A DNA stretch of 27,676 nucleotides from SAR202 cluster bacterium Io17-Chloro-G7 (GTDB lineage Bacteria; Chloroflexota; Dehalococcoidia; UBA3495), in contig MUCU01000003.1 of the NCBI GenBank assembly GCA_002817055.1, positions 1-27,676 of the forward strand, read 5' to 3'. Below are positions 6,880 through 14,411 of this stretch, in pieces; within the stretch, counting starts at the first letter, position 1, and each line of letters opens with the position of its first letter. Both the position numbers and the translations under genes were made by a program. Under the pieces are notes generated by a model. It made no database searches. It was not told the origin of the DNA and saw nothing but the letters and a program-made list of their open reading frames with translations.

Positions 6880-7830
6880 CTAGAACACTGCGATGGGGTT
6901 TACCGGCGAGCCGGTGGTGTTGTGCAGCCGCAGAGGGCCGATGGAAACCATGAACTCCCACCGGTTGCGCTTCTTGCACTCTTCGGCGACCTCTTCCAGA
7001 TTGGCGTTGTCCAGAATCCAAATTCCCATGGCCGTGATGGATACTTGGTGGATGGGGCTTGGAACCTTCTCGTACTGAGGGGGGTTGACGTCGTTCCCCG
7101 TGTCCGACCCCAGCATGGAGATGCCCCGTTCGTAAAACAAGGGCAGGCAACTAGCTTGACAGGCGGTTGACCCTGCGGCACGGTCCACCGGGCCTTCGAT
7201 GTTGCGACGATGCAACTGGCCGGTGCGCACCAGCAAAATGTCCCCTTCCCCGACTTTGAAGCCGCACCGCTCTTCCGCAGCCAAAATATCGTCGATCATC
7301 ACGCCCTCGCCACGCTCCACCCAATCGGTGCCACGGATCATCGGTACATCTACCAGCACGCCCCTAGCGATCATGCCGGTCTTGGCTTCTTCCACGGAAC
7401 CGAAGGTAGCGCCCATGCTGGTGGAAACCATGTGGGCCGGAAAACCGTTGTAGGTTTTACCTTCCCAAAAAAAGTGGGAAAGGCTGTCCACGTGAGTCAC
7501 CGTGTAACCGTGGAAGATCATGCCGAAGTAGTCCGTGGCGGCGGGAAAAGCGCGAGAACTGATTTTATCTCCGCTGGCCCAACCTTCTCCGCTTTCAACC
7601 ATGAAGTGCACTGGTGGAGCGGGAGCGTCGAGGGTGGGCTCGAAGCTTACGGTGCGTGACATGGTAATTCTTAGCCCATCTTCCACCAAGTCAATCGCCC
7701 GCTTGGTGACGGCAGGAGTAATCAGGTTGGGAGCGCCCAACTGGTCTTCTGCGCCCCAGCGGCCCCAATTGGAGAACTTCTTAAAGTAGCTGAGGACTTC
7801 TTCTTCGGAAGGGATGTTCGCTTGTGCCAT
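6880..7830 (-). CDS. Cyclase-family metal hydrolase
   Basis: A 316-residue member of the putative cyclase family (PF04199), which includes kynurenine formamidase and isatin hydrolase: metal-dependent amide, lactam or lactone hydrolases. The metal-binding cluster is seen as His107, His113, Asp115 and His119 in HGYTVTHVDSLSH. A C-terminal HNTTGSPVNP segment also fits the larger cyclase-type subgroup of 300 or more residues. The start is ATG, with GGAGGAG about seven bases upstream. It follows the amidase at 7987-9342 on the same strand with a 156-bp gap, so the products may act on related amide substrates. It is not close enough to kynurenine formamidase to assign that name. Confidence 0.85.
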   Translation of the reverse strand: MAQANIPSEEEVLSYFKKFSNWGRWGAEDQLGAPNLITPAVTKRAIDLVEDGLRITMSRTVSFEPTLDAPAPPVHFMVESGEGWASGDKISSRAFPAATDYFGMIFHGYTVTHVDSLSHFFWEGKTYNGFPAHMVSTSMGATFGSVEEAKTGMIARGVLVDVPMIRGTDWVERGEGVMIDDILAAEERCGFKVGEGDILLVRTGQLHRRNIEGPVDRAAGSTACQASCLPLFYERGISMLGSDTGNDVNPPQYEKVPSPIHQVSITAMGIWILDNANLEEVAEECKKRNRWEFMVSIGPLRLHNTTGSPVNPIAVF

Positions 7831-7877
7831 TGGAATCTCCTCCTAACATTTTGTTTGAACGATTAACACCGCTGGTT

Positions 7878-7903
7878 CGTTGAGCCGCTACGTTGAGCCG
7901 CTA
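7878..7903. repeat. 13-bp tandem duplication
   Basis: CGTTGAGCCGCTA occurs twice exactly (7878-7890, 7891-7903), followed by a poorly matching third unit (CATTAGCATCCGT). It lies about 50 bp upstream of the cyclase start, within its presumed leader on the minus strand. Confidence 0.85.
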
Positions 7904-7986
7904 CATTAGCATCCGTGGCCGCAGCGTCCGGGGCGCGATAAGGCGATGAACTGCATAAACAGGCTTTCGCTCCGATATTCTATAGG

Positions 7987-9342
7987 TTAAGACCCCACCG
8001 GCGGGGACAGGCTCAGGCCCAACACGCTTTCACACCAGCGTGCAGCCGACAACAGGTCAGCCTCATTGTAAGGCCGTGCAACTAGCTGAATGCCAAAGGG
8101 CAGCCCAGACAGAGCCAAGCCTGACGGTATTGTAATTGAAGGCAGCCCGCAAGATGTCCATGGGCCTTGGAACATGGTATTCCCCGTGTTGGTCACATCG
8201 GGCAGTGACGGCGTCGGAGTCGACGGCGTTAGTAACACATCCACTTTTTCGGCCAACTGTTGCATATCCGCGGTGAACCGCAACCGCCGTTCTAGAGCCC
8301 TGGTATACACCATTGGGTCTGTGGCAAGGCCCCGGCCAATCATTGCCCGGATTCCGGGTTGATAGTCTTCAGCCTGTTTTTCGTACATCGGTTGATGGAA
8401 AGACGCCCCCTCCACCGCCATTATCACCTGTTGGTCCTCGATGGCGGATTCTATGCTGTCGGGCAGATGAAGCTCTTCGACGACAGCGCCGGCCCGGCTT
8501 AGCTGCTCCAATATGCCGTCGGTGTGCTTGCGAGTCTCTTCATCGGCTTTGTCGAAAAAGAACCGGCGCAGCACGCCGATTCGAGGTGCGGGAGGCGAAC
8601 TCAACCCGGCCATAAAGTCGGGGACTTCCCGGCGCGAAGCCACCGGGTCTTGGCCGTCGAACCCGGCCAGCACCTGCAGCATTAGGGCAGCGTCCTCGAC
8701 ACTCCTGGTCATCCAGCCCATGGTGTCCAAGGACCAACTGACCGGTATCACGCCGTGGCGGCTGACCCGGCCGTAGGTGGGCTTTAGCCCAACCACGCCG
8801 TTGTAAGACGCAGGCCGCAATACAGAGCCAACGGTTTGCGAGCCCATGGCCGCCGGGCACATCCGCGAGGCCACCGCCACCGCCGAGCCGCTGCTGGAGC
8901 CTCCGGGCGTGTGGGCTGCGTTCCACGGGTTCAATGTTGGCGACGGGTCCATGCAAGCGAACTCGGTGGTCACCGTTTTGCCCAGCATGATGGCTCCAGC
9001 GCTCTTCATGAGGGTTACTGTTGTGGCGTCGTACTCGGGAACGTGGTTAGCGTACACCTTGGAGCACGCCGTAGTTGGGATGCCAGCGGTAAAATAAATA
9101 TCTTTCAAGGCAACAGGCACACCATGAAGAGCGCCTACGCTGCCGCCCCCGTCCAGTTCCCTTAGCTTCTGTTCGGCATCGGACAGGACCGCTTCCCTAT
9201 CCAGGTAGACCCATGCCTTAAGTTGCGGCTCGAGCGCATCTATCCTTGCGAGAAGGGACTCGACCAAATCAACGGGCGACAATTGCCGCTCCCGAACCTG
9301 CCGGGCAATTTGGGTCACACCTAAATCGTGTAGATCGGCCAT
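7987..9342 (-). CDS. Amidase-signature enzyme
   Basis: A 451-residue amidase-signature hydrolase with the triad Lys80 (GVPVALKDIY), cis-Ser149 (GGSSSGS) and Ser173. The nucleophile motif reads SQTVGSVLRP, with Val in place of the first Gly of the usual GGS. The serine itself is kept. It is closely similar to the plus-strand amidase at 3600-4958 (shared blocks LLxRIDALxP, TLNPWN, SWSLDT, MLQVLAG), so the two are paralogues. Unlike that gene it has no small AtzG-like partner beside it. The start is ATG, with GGAGG four bases upstream. It lies between another amidase upstream and the cyclase downstream, all on the minus strand. The substrate is unknown. Confidence 0.92.
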   Translation of the reverse strand: MADLHDLGVTQIARQVRERQLSPVDLVESLLARIDALEPQLKAWVYLDREAVLSDAEQKLRELDGGGSVGALHGVPVALKDIYFTAGIPTTACSKVYANHVPEYDATTVTLMKSAGAIMLGKTVTTEFACMDPSPTLNPWNAAHTPGGSSSGSAVAVASRMCPAAMGSQTVGSVLRPASYNGVVGLKPTYGRVSRHGVIPVSWSLDTMGWMTRSVEDAALMLQVLAGFDGQDPVASRREVPDFMAGLSSPPAPRIGVLRRFFFDKADEETRKHTDGILEQLSRAGAVVEELHLPDSIESAIEDQQVIMAVEGASFHQPMYEKQAEDYQPGIRAMIGRGLATDPMVYTRALERRLRFTADMQQLAEKVDVLLTPSTPTPSLPDVTNTGNTMFQGPWTSCGLPSITIPSGLALSGLPFGIQLVARPYNEADLLSAARWCESVLGLSLSPPVGS

Positions 9343-9434
9343 TTTTCCTCCGTTGTCTTAGCTTTCAGCACTCCGGTTTGAAGGGTCGATTCTCGTCTCG
9401 AGACCTGAGCCTTCCGGTCCGTGGCGCCCCGAGC

Positions 9435-9470
9435 GCAGGCGCGGCTGTACCGGCATTTGTGCCGCGCTGC
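9435..9470. other. GC-rich hairpin between two amidase genes
   Basis: A 10-bp GC-rich stem with one bulged G (9435-9445 with 9461-9470) encloses a 15-nt loop. It lies in the 202-bp gap between the two minus-strand amidases. No T-tract follows in the direction of transcription, so it is more likely an mRNA processing or stability structure than an intrinsic terminator. Confidence 0.45.
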
Positions 9471-9544
9471 TAGGCCCTCTCGAGGGTATGAGGGTCAATA
9501 TGGATCTGCATTTTTCGCTTAAGGATCCCCCCTGTCCGCTGGAG

Positions 9545-10960
9545 CTAAACCGGGGTTCTGCGGTTGTGCCAGTCGGTGGCTTGCTCGTAGGCGTAAGCTA
9601 CCCGGAACAATGTTTCTTCGGCGAAGGGATTGCCTGCCAGTTGCAGGCCCACAGGTAGATTTTCGGTTGTGAATCCACAGTTTACCGATAGGGCTGGCAG
9701 GTTTGCCAAGTTGAATGGGGCAGTAAAGCTGCGCCTTCCGGCATACCCTTCCAGCACCTCTTCCTTGCTGTTGATGCCCGCTTTGGCCGGAATCAGGGAG
9801 GCTGGAATAGATGACGTTGGCATCACCAGGACGTCAACTTGTTGCAGCGCAGCTAGAATCTGCTGGCGCAGGACTTCCCGTAACCGCAATGCCTTCTGGT
9901 GGGCGCGGGACGGCATGATGCTGCCGGTCAAAAGCCTGACCCTGTTGTTGTGGTCATACTCGCCCAAGTGGTTGGCAATTCCCTCTCCATGAGGGGCGAT
10001 GGCGTCCACCATAATTACGGCTGAAGAAATAACCGCCGATTGCACAATCAATGGAATAGAAACGTCCTGGATTTCCGCCCCCAATTCCCCGATAACGGCA
10101 ATAGCCTGTTCGACACTGCGGCGTACTTGTGGGTCCACGGCGTCGGTGTTAACACGTTCGCTTATCACACCGACTTTTAGACCCCGGATGTCCCCATTCA
10201 GGCTGGCAAGATAATCCGGCACCGGCGTGTCCCAAGTGTAGGGGTCCTTGGGATCATAACCGGCAATGGCGCCCAAGGTCATGGCACAGTCGGACACCGT
10301 CCGGGAAATGGGGCCCACGATGTCCATGGACCATGAAGCGCCCAGTACCCCGTGGCGACTGACTCTGCCATAGCTGGGGCGTATGCCAGCCAATCCGCAA
10401 AATGCCGCCGGACCGCGTATAGAGCCGCCTGTGTCTTCGCCCAAAGAAGTGGCGCATAGGTGAGCCGCCGTGGCCGCACCCGAACCGCTGCTGGAGGTGC
10501 CCGGGTTCCGAGACAAATCCCAAGGGTTTTTGGGTCGCCCGTATGGATGGTGGAAGGCGTCGCCCATGGCGTATTCGCTCATGTTCAGCTTGCCCAGGAG
10601 TACCGCGCCAGCATCTTTCAACTTGGAAACTACGGTGGCGTCCTCGTCGGGCACGAAGTCCTTGAGGATCGACGACCCGCCGGTGGTCAATATCCCCTTG
10701 GTGTTGAACTGGTCTTTGACTGCCACCGGGATCCCGTGCATGGGTCCCCGGTAGTTGCCCGATCCAATCTCCTGCTCAGCGGCCCTGGCATCGCCCAGAG
10801 CTTCTTGCCGGCATATGGTGATATAGGAGTTTAGCTGACTGTCTACAGTGGATATGCGGTCCAGATAGGCTTCCGTCGCCTCCACCGGAGAGACCTCCCG
10901 AGTCCTGATTAATTCAGACAGTCGGGTGGCGGTGAGGAAGGGGATTTCATTTTTTTCCAT
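9545..10960 (-). CDS. Amidase-signature enzyme, divergent third copy
   Basis: A 471-residue amidase-signature hydrolase. The triad is Lys82 (GIPVAVKDQF), cis-Ser156 (GTSSSGS) and Ser180 (EDTGGSIRGP), with the canonical 24-residue spacing between the serines. It is clearly more distant from the other two amidases: a GTSSSGS rather than GGSSSGS loop, an acidic residue before the nucleophile turn, and a longer middle segment around FHHPYGRPKNPW. This suggests a different substrate. The start is ATG, with CAGGTG a few bases upstream. It is the first gene of a possible minus-strand run (this amidase, the second amidase, the cyclase). It is divergent from glmU across 286 bp, in which only the glmU promoter is evident to me. 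Confidence 0.92.
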   Translation of the reverse strand: MEKNEIPFLTATRLSELIRTREVSPVEATEAYLDRISTVDSQLNSYITICRQEALGDARAAEQEIGSGNYRGPMHGIPVAVKDQFNTKGILTTGGSSILKDFVPDEDATVVSKLKDAGAVLLGKLNMSEYAMGDAFHHPYGRPKNPWDLSRNPGTSSSGSGAATAAHLCATSLGEDTGGSIRGPAAFCGLAGIRPSYGRVSRHGVLGASWSMDIVGPISRTVSDCAMTLGAIAGYDPKDPYTWDTPVPDYLASLNGDIRGLKVGVISERVNTDAVDPQVRRSVEQAIAVIGELGAEIQDVSIPLIVQSAVISSAVIMVDAIAPHGEGIANHLGEYDHNNRVRLLTGSIMPSRAHQKALRLREVLRQQILAALQQVDVLVMPTSSIPASLIPAKAGINSKEEVLEGYAGRRSFTAPFNLANLPALSVNCGFTTENLPVGLQLAGNPFAEETLFRVAYAYEQATDWHNRRTPV

Positions 10961-11161
10961 AGCGCACCTGCTTTCGGTTTTGGCTTATGGTTTTGGGCGT
11001 CCAGTTCTGCGCCCCGTGATTGCGGGCCCGTTGCCGGATAGCCCATTCTGGCGGTGTGGCCAGGCCTTGTCAACGGCGACCGCTGGCCGCATGACTGGTC
11101 TACCATTACGTCAGGCGTCATGGAGGCGCTCCTCAGGCGGACGGCAACCCACCTGGGCCGC

Positions 11162-11170
11162 TGCTATAAT
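11162..11170 (+). promoter_or_regulatory. Extended -10 promoter of glmU
   Basis: TGCTATAAT combines a perfect TATAAT (11165-11170) with a TGn extension. No good -35 hexamer is present at 17 bp. Transcription would begin near 11177, about 70 nt before the glmU ATG. Confidence 0.55.
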
Positions 11171-11246
11171 TTACATGCCAAATCAGAGTGGGTTGGCTAT
11201 CTGAGTGGCAATCCGTCCTTCCCGAATTTTCCTGAGAGGTGACCTC

Positions 11247-12689
11247 ATGAGTCAGTGGGCTGGAGTGGTACTAGCGGCCGGTATGGGCACCAGAATGAAA
11301 TCACGCCTGCCTAAAGTGCTTCACCGGGTCTGCGGCAAGGAGATGGTCCGTTATCCCGTGGAGTTGCTGCGCCGTTTGGGCGCCGATCGGACCGTGGTGG
11401 TGGTTTCCCCAGCCAACAGGGCCGAAATTGAGAGGGCTCTTGGCGACCAAGTGGAATATGTCGAGCAAGCCTCACCCAACGGTACCGGCGGCGCTGTCGC
11501 CGAATCGGCCAAACTTCTACAGGCCAAACTACTACAGAAGAAGGATGTCCAAAACCCAGAACACCTTTTGGTTCTGGGATCGGACTCCCCCCTGTTGAAA
11601 GAGGAGACTTTAAGACAGCTTATGGCCCACCATTTGGAAGATGGCAACTACATGAGTATCTTGAGCGCGATTTATGAGTCGCCGGGAGATTTGGGCAGAA
11701 TCCGGCGGGACGGAAACGGGTGGATTACAGGGATAATTGAAGCGGCAAGTGGTGCCCAGCCTGAAACAGGCCCGTCCGACAGCTCGACCGAAATCAACGG
11801 AGGCGTTTATTGTTTCGACGCTCCATGGTTATGGGACAACCTGCCCCGCATCGAGCCCAGCCAAAGCGGGGAACTATATCTGACGTCACTGGCTTCTTTT
11901 GGTTCGGGCAACCGTGGTTCTGACAACGGCGGTGTGGGCGACGTTGGAGAAGAGAATCGATCAAAAATCTCTGGGATCATCACCCACGACTCGGTGCAAT
12001 TACAAGGTGTCAATAATCGCGTCCAGTTGGCCCAGGCGGAAGCCGCAATGCGGCAGCGGATCAATCGCCAATGGATGCTTAGCGGCGTGACCATATTGGA
12101 CCCGGCTTCGGTGTTTATTGACGCCGAAGTCACCATCGGACAGGATTCCGTTATATTGCCCAACACAATGCTATTGGGCAGTACGACTGTGGGTGAAGAT
12201 AGCGAGATCGGGCCCGGTTCCGTGCTACGGGATTCCTGGGTGGGCGACCGTTGCCGGGTCACCTCCTCCATGCTGGAAGAAGCGACTATGGAAGAAGGCT
12301 CGAATATTGGCCCCTTCAGCCACCTGCGGCCCGGAGCGTATTTAGAGTCGGGGGTTCACATCGGAAACTTCGCTGAGGTAAAAGAAAGCCGATTGGCCCA
12401 AGGAACGTTGATGGGGCACTTTGGCTACGTTGGAGATGCTTCAATAGGCGCCAACGTGAACTTGGGCGCTGGCATCGTGACCTGCAATTATGATGGCCGG
12501 GACAAGCACCAGACGAACATCGGCGCCGGTGCGTTTGTGGGTTGCGATACCATGCTGGTGGCCCCGGTCACCGTCGGAGCCGAGGCGGTCACTGGGGCTG
12601 GTTCGGTTATCACAAAGGACGTGCCGCCAGGTAGACTGGCAGTTGGTGTACCTGCTAGAATAGTAGATAAGAGTTCAGGCGAAAGCTGA
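11247..12689 (+). CDS. glmU: Bifunctional GlmU (GlcNAc-1-P uridyltransferase/GlcN-1-P acetyltransferase)
   Basis: A 480-residue cytoplasmic enzyme making UDP-GlcNAc for peptidoglycan. The N-terminal nucleotidyltransferase domain shows the signature LAAGMGTRMKSRLPKVLH (about residues 9-26), NGTGGAV for nucleotide binding, and GSDSPL, where relatives usually have GDxPL. The C-terminal left-handed beta-helix carries the acetyltransferase residues: Arg in HLRPGAYL, Lys in NFAEVKESRL, His in MGHFGYVG, and the NLGAGIVTCNYDG motif. The start is ATG at 11247, with GAGAGG 7-12 bases upstream; the frame is open for 14 more codons but lacks support there. An extended -10 promoter lies at 11162. A hairpin directly after the stop may reduce read-through into the CBS-protein gene. 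Confidence 0.96.
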   Translation: MSQWAGVVLAAGMGTRMKSRLPKVLHRVCGKEMVRYPVELLRRLGADRTVVVVSPANRAEIERALGDQVEYVEQASPNGTGGAVAESAKLLQAKLLQKKDVQNPEHLLVLGSDSPLLKEETLRQLMAHHLEDGNYMSILSAIYESPGDLGRIRRDGNGWITGIIEAASGAQPETGPSDSSTEINGGVYCFDAPWLWDNLPRIEPSQSGELYLTSLASFGSGNRGSDNGGVGDVGEENRSKISGIITHDSVQLQGVNNRVQLAQAEAAMRQRINRQWMLSGVTILDPASVFIDAEVTIGQDSVILPNTMLLGSTTVGEDSEIGPGSVLRDSWVGDRCRVTSSMLEEATMEEGSNIGPFSHLRPGAYLESGVHIGNFAEVKESRLAQGTLMGHFGYVGDASIGANVNLGAGIVTCNYDGRDKHQTNIGAGAFVGCDTMLVAPVTVGAEAVTGAGSVITKDVPPGRLAVGVPARIVDKSSGES

Positions 12690-12691
12690 TC

Positions 12692-12717
12692 TTTCTGAGT
12701 CTCTGCCAACTCAGAAA
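12692..12717 (+). terminator. Hairpin directly after glmU
   Basis: TTTCTGAGT (12692-12700) pairs perfectly with ACTCAGAAA (12709-12717) around an 8-nt loop, starting two bases after the glmU stop codon. The stem is AT-rich and only TT follows, so it is at best a weak terminator or attenuator before the downstream membrane-protein gene. Confidence 0.45.
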
Positions 12718-12757
12718 TTCCGACCAGGAGTAGTATTCAAGTACCCCTCGGTGCCTC

Positions 12758-13999
12758 TTGGGGCTTACGAGGGCAAAGGTTTTGGATACAGACGCCTTAC
12801 CACCAGCACTAGTTTTCGGTATATCCTTCTTTCTCTTCGCATGCCTCAGCTTGGCCCACAACTTTGTCACCGCCAACAACTCCACTTTCGGCAATAGCTC
12901 GGACCGCAGCGATAACCCGACAGCCATCCGTTTTAGGACTATCATCCCATGGCTCAAATATGCTTGCATAATTGCGGTCGCCATCTCGGGTTTAGCACTT
13001 TTGCACAGCGTTTGGACTGACCGTTGGTGGCCAGCCTCGTTGCTGGCCCTGGGTTTATTAGTATTTCTTGTCGTAATTGACCAGGCCCTGAACTGGGCTG
13101 CGGAGTCGCGTCCGAATTGGCTGAAACCGCTGTTGCGGCCACCCAATGGGAGATCTGGACAAAACGGAGCAGTGGGTAGGAACGGCGCAAGTGAGGACGG
13201 AGAGCACGGGACTACCTCCGAGCTCGGGTTGTTGGAACGCCCCCAACCTGAGATCACCGATGCAGAGCTTAGCAGCCTGGACCAACGAGACCGGGAAATG
13301 CTGCGATCAATTCTTCGTCTGGACGTCACCACGGCACGGGAAATTATGACACCCAGGCTGGACATGATAGCGGTGGATGGCGATTCTACCCTGGCTGAAG
13401 TCTCGGACGTTCTGGTCAAATGCGGTCACAGCCGATTGCCGGTGTACGAGGAAACAATCGACCGAATACTGGGCGTCCTTCACGCAAGAGAGGTTTTGGA
13501 GGCATTATCTCGGCACAGCAGGGATGAAAACATTCGGGAGTTGGTCCGGCCAGCATTTATTATTCCTGAGTCTAAGCGCCTGGACGACCTTCTAGAAGAG
13601 CTACAGGACCGGGGTGTGCAGATGGCCATTGTTGTCGACGAATACGGGGGCACCGAAGGCCTTGTCACCATGGAAGATGTGCTGGAAGAGATAGTTGGTG
13701 AGATCGAAGATGAGTTCTCGCGGACTCGTGAATCACTGATCAACAGGCTGCCAGACGGCGCGGTATTAGTGGATGCTGGTATCACCACTGAAGACGTTGA
13801 GGCATTGTTCGGCACGCGGATCGAGACCTCCGACGTGGACACGGTGGGAGGATTGGTTTACCACAGCCTGGGCAAAATTCCCCAGGCTGGCGATGTGGTT
13901 GTCACCGACCGCCTTCGAATCGAGGTCATATCTATCTTGGGTCGCCGCCTTCGCAAACTCAAGATCAACCTTGTCGATAGCAACGGCACGGACCAATAG
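12758..13999 (+). CDS. CBS-domain CorC/HlyC-type membrane protein
   Basis: A protein of up to 413 residues. Three hydrophobic stretches (about residues 15-37, 64-86 and 91-113) precede a Gly-rich linker. Then comes a CBS pair (about 190-315), starting at [13 protein letters not shown] and ending at [25 protein letters not shown], a hallmark of the CorC/HlyC family. A C-terminal transporter-associated domain (about 325-405) follows. Family members are linked to magnesium or cobalt efflux; the membrane part here is shorter than a full DUF21 domain, so transport is not certain. No ATG start is available after the in-frame stop at 12731. TTG 12758 or TTG 12782 are the candidates and the choice is uncertain. 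Confidence 0.85.
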   Translation: MGLTRAKVLDTDALPPALVFGISFFLFACLSLAHNFVTANNSTFGNSSDRSDNPTAIRFRTIIPWLKYACIIAVAISGLALLHSVWTDRWWPASLLALGLLVFLVVIDQALNWAAESRPNWLKPLLRPPNGRSGQNGAVGRNGASEDGEHGTTSELGLLERPQPEITDAELSSLDQRDREMLRSILRLDVTTAREIMTPRLDMIAVDGDSTLAEVSDVLVKCGHSRLPVYEETIDRILGVLHAREVLEALSRHSRDENIRELVRPAFIIPESKRLDDLLEELQDRGVQMAIVVDEYGGTEGLVTMEDVLEEIVGEIEDEFSRTRESLINRLPDGAVLVDAGITTEDVEALFGTRIETSDVDTVGGLVYHSLGKIPQAGDVVVTDRLRIEVISILGRRLRKLKINLVDSNGTDQ

Positions 14000-14160
14000 C
14001 AGAAGCCTGTAGTCCGCCCTTTCAGCTTTTCCACAATATTGGTCTACGGTCACACCAGCCTACCAGTCGTTTTTCCGGGGCACGCCTGAATACACGTTTC
14101 GTCGCAGCCCCAAGAATCCCTAGGCACTGTCCTTCTTTGACGTGACGCCTAGTTTCTTCT

Positions 14161-14194
14161 GTGCCGAGGGTCAGTCGGTGCCAAGGGTCAGTCG
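14161..14194. repeat. 17-bp tandem duplication
   Basis: GTGCCGAGGGTCAGTCG (14161-14177) is followed at once by GTGCCAAGGGTCAGTCG (14178-14194), one mismatch in 17. It lies just upstream of the likely dnaG promoter, where it overlaps or abuts the -35 to -60 region. Confidence 0.9.
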
Positions 14195-14227
14195 GTTGGC
14201 CCGCCACTGGGTTTGAGTACATAAAAA

Positions 14228-14236
14228 TGGTATACT
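14228..14236 (+). promoter_or_regulatory. Extended -10 promoter upstream of dnaG
   Basis: TGGTATACT is a TGn-extended -10 box with five of six matches to TATAAT. No strong -35 lies 17 bp upstream. It would give a leader of about 170 nt for dnaG. Confidence 0.4.
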
Positions 14237-14411
14237 TTATGTTCGGCAAGCTGCGCCCAAAATTATTGGCATTATTGAAGTGGAACAGGTAATTATTGGT
14301 TTGCATCAGTATAAATCGATCTCCATATTCGGAGCTTGGCGTCAGGTTACCAGGATCCGCAGTGCGAGTCCGCACGGTACAGTGCTGGTTTGAGCAGAGT
14401 AGACGTTTAAT

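Larger units (their letters stand above)
14000..14411. other. Intergenic region upstream of dnaG
   Basis: This 412-bp gap contains a 17-bp tandem duplication (14161-14194) and, 33 bp later, an extended -10 promoter (14228-14236). The remainder is AT-richer than its surroundings. I see no terminator for the upstream gene and no gene or structured RNA that I can name. Confidence 0.45.

Noticed and set aside
3600..10960. GatA subunit of the aspartyl/glutamyl-tRNA amidotransferase among the three amidases
   Set aside because: No gatB or gatC is nearby and the flanking genes are catabolic. The small partner resembles AtzG more than GatC, although this cannot be fully excluded from sequence reading alone.
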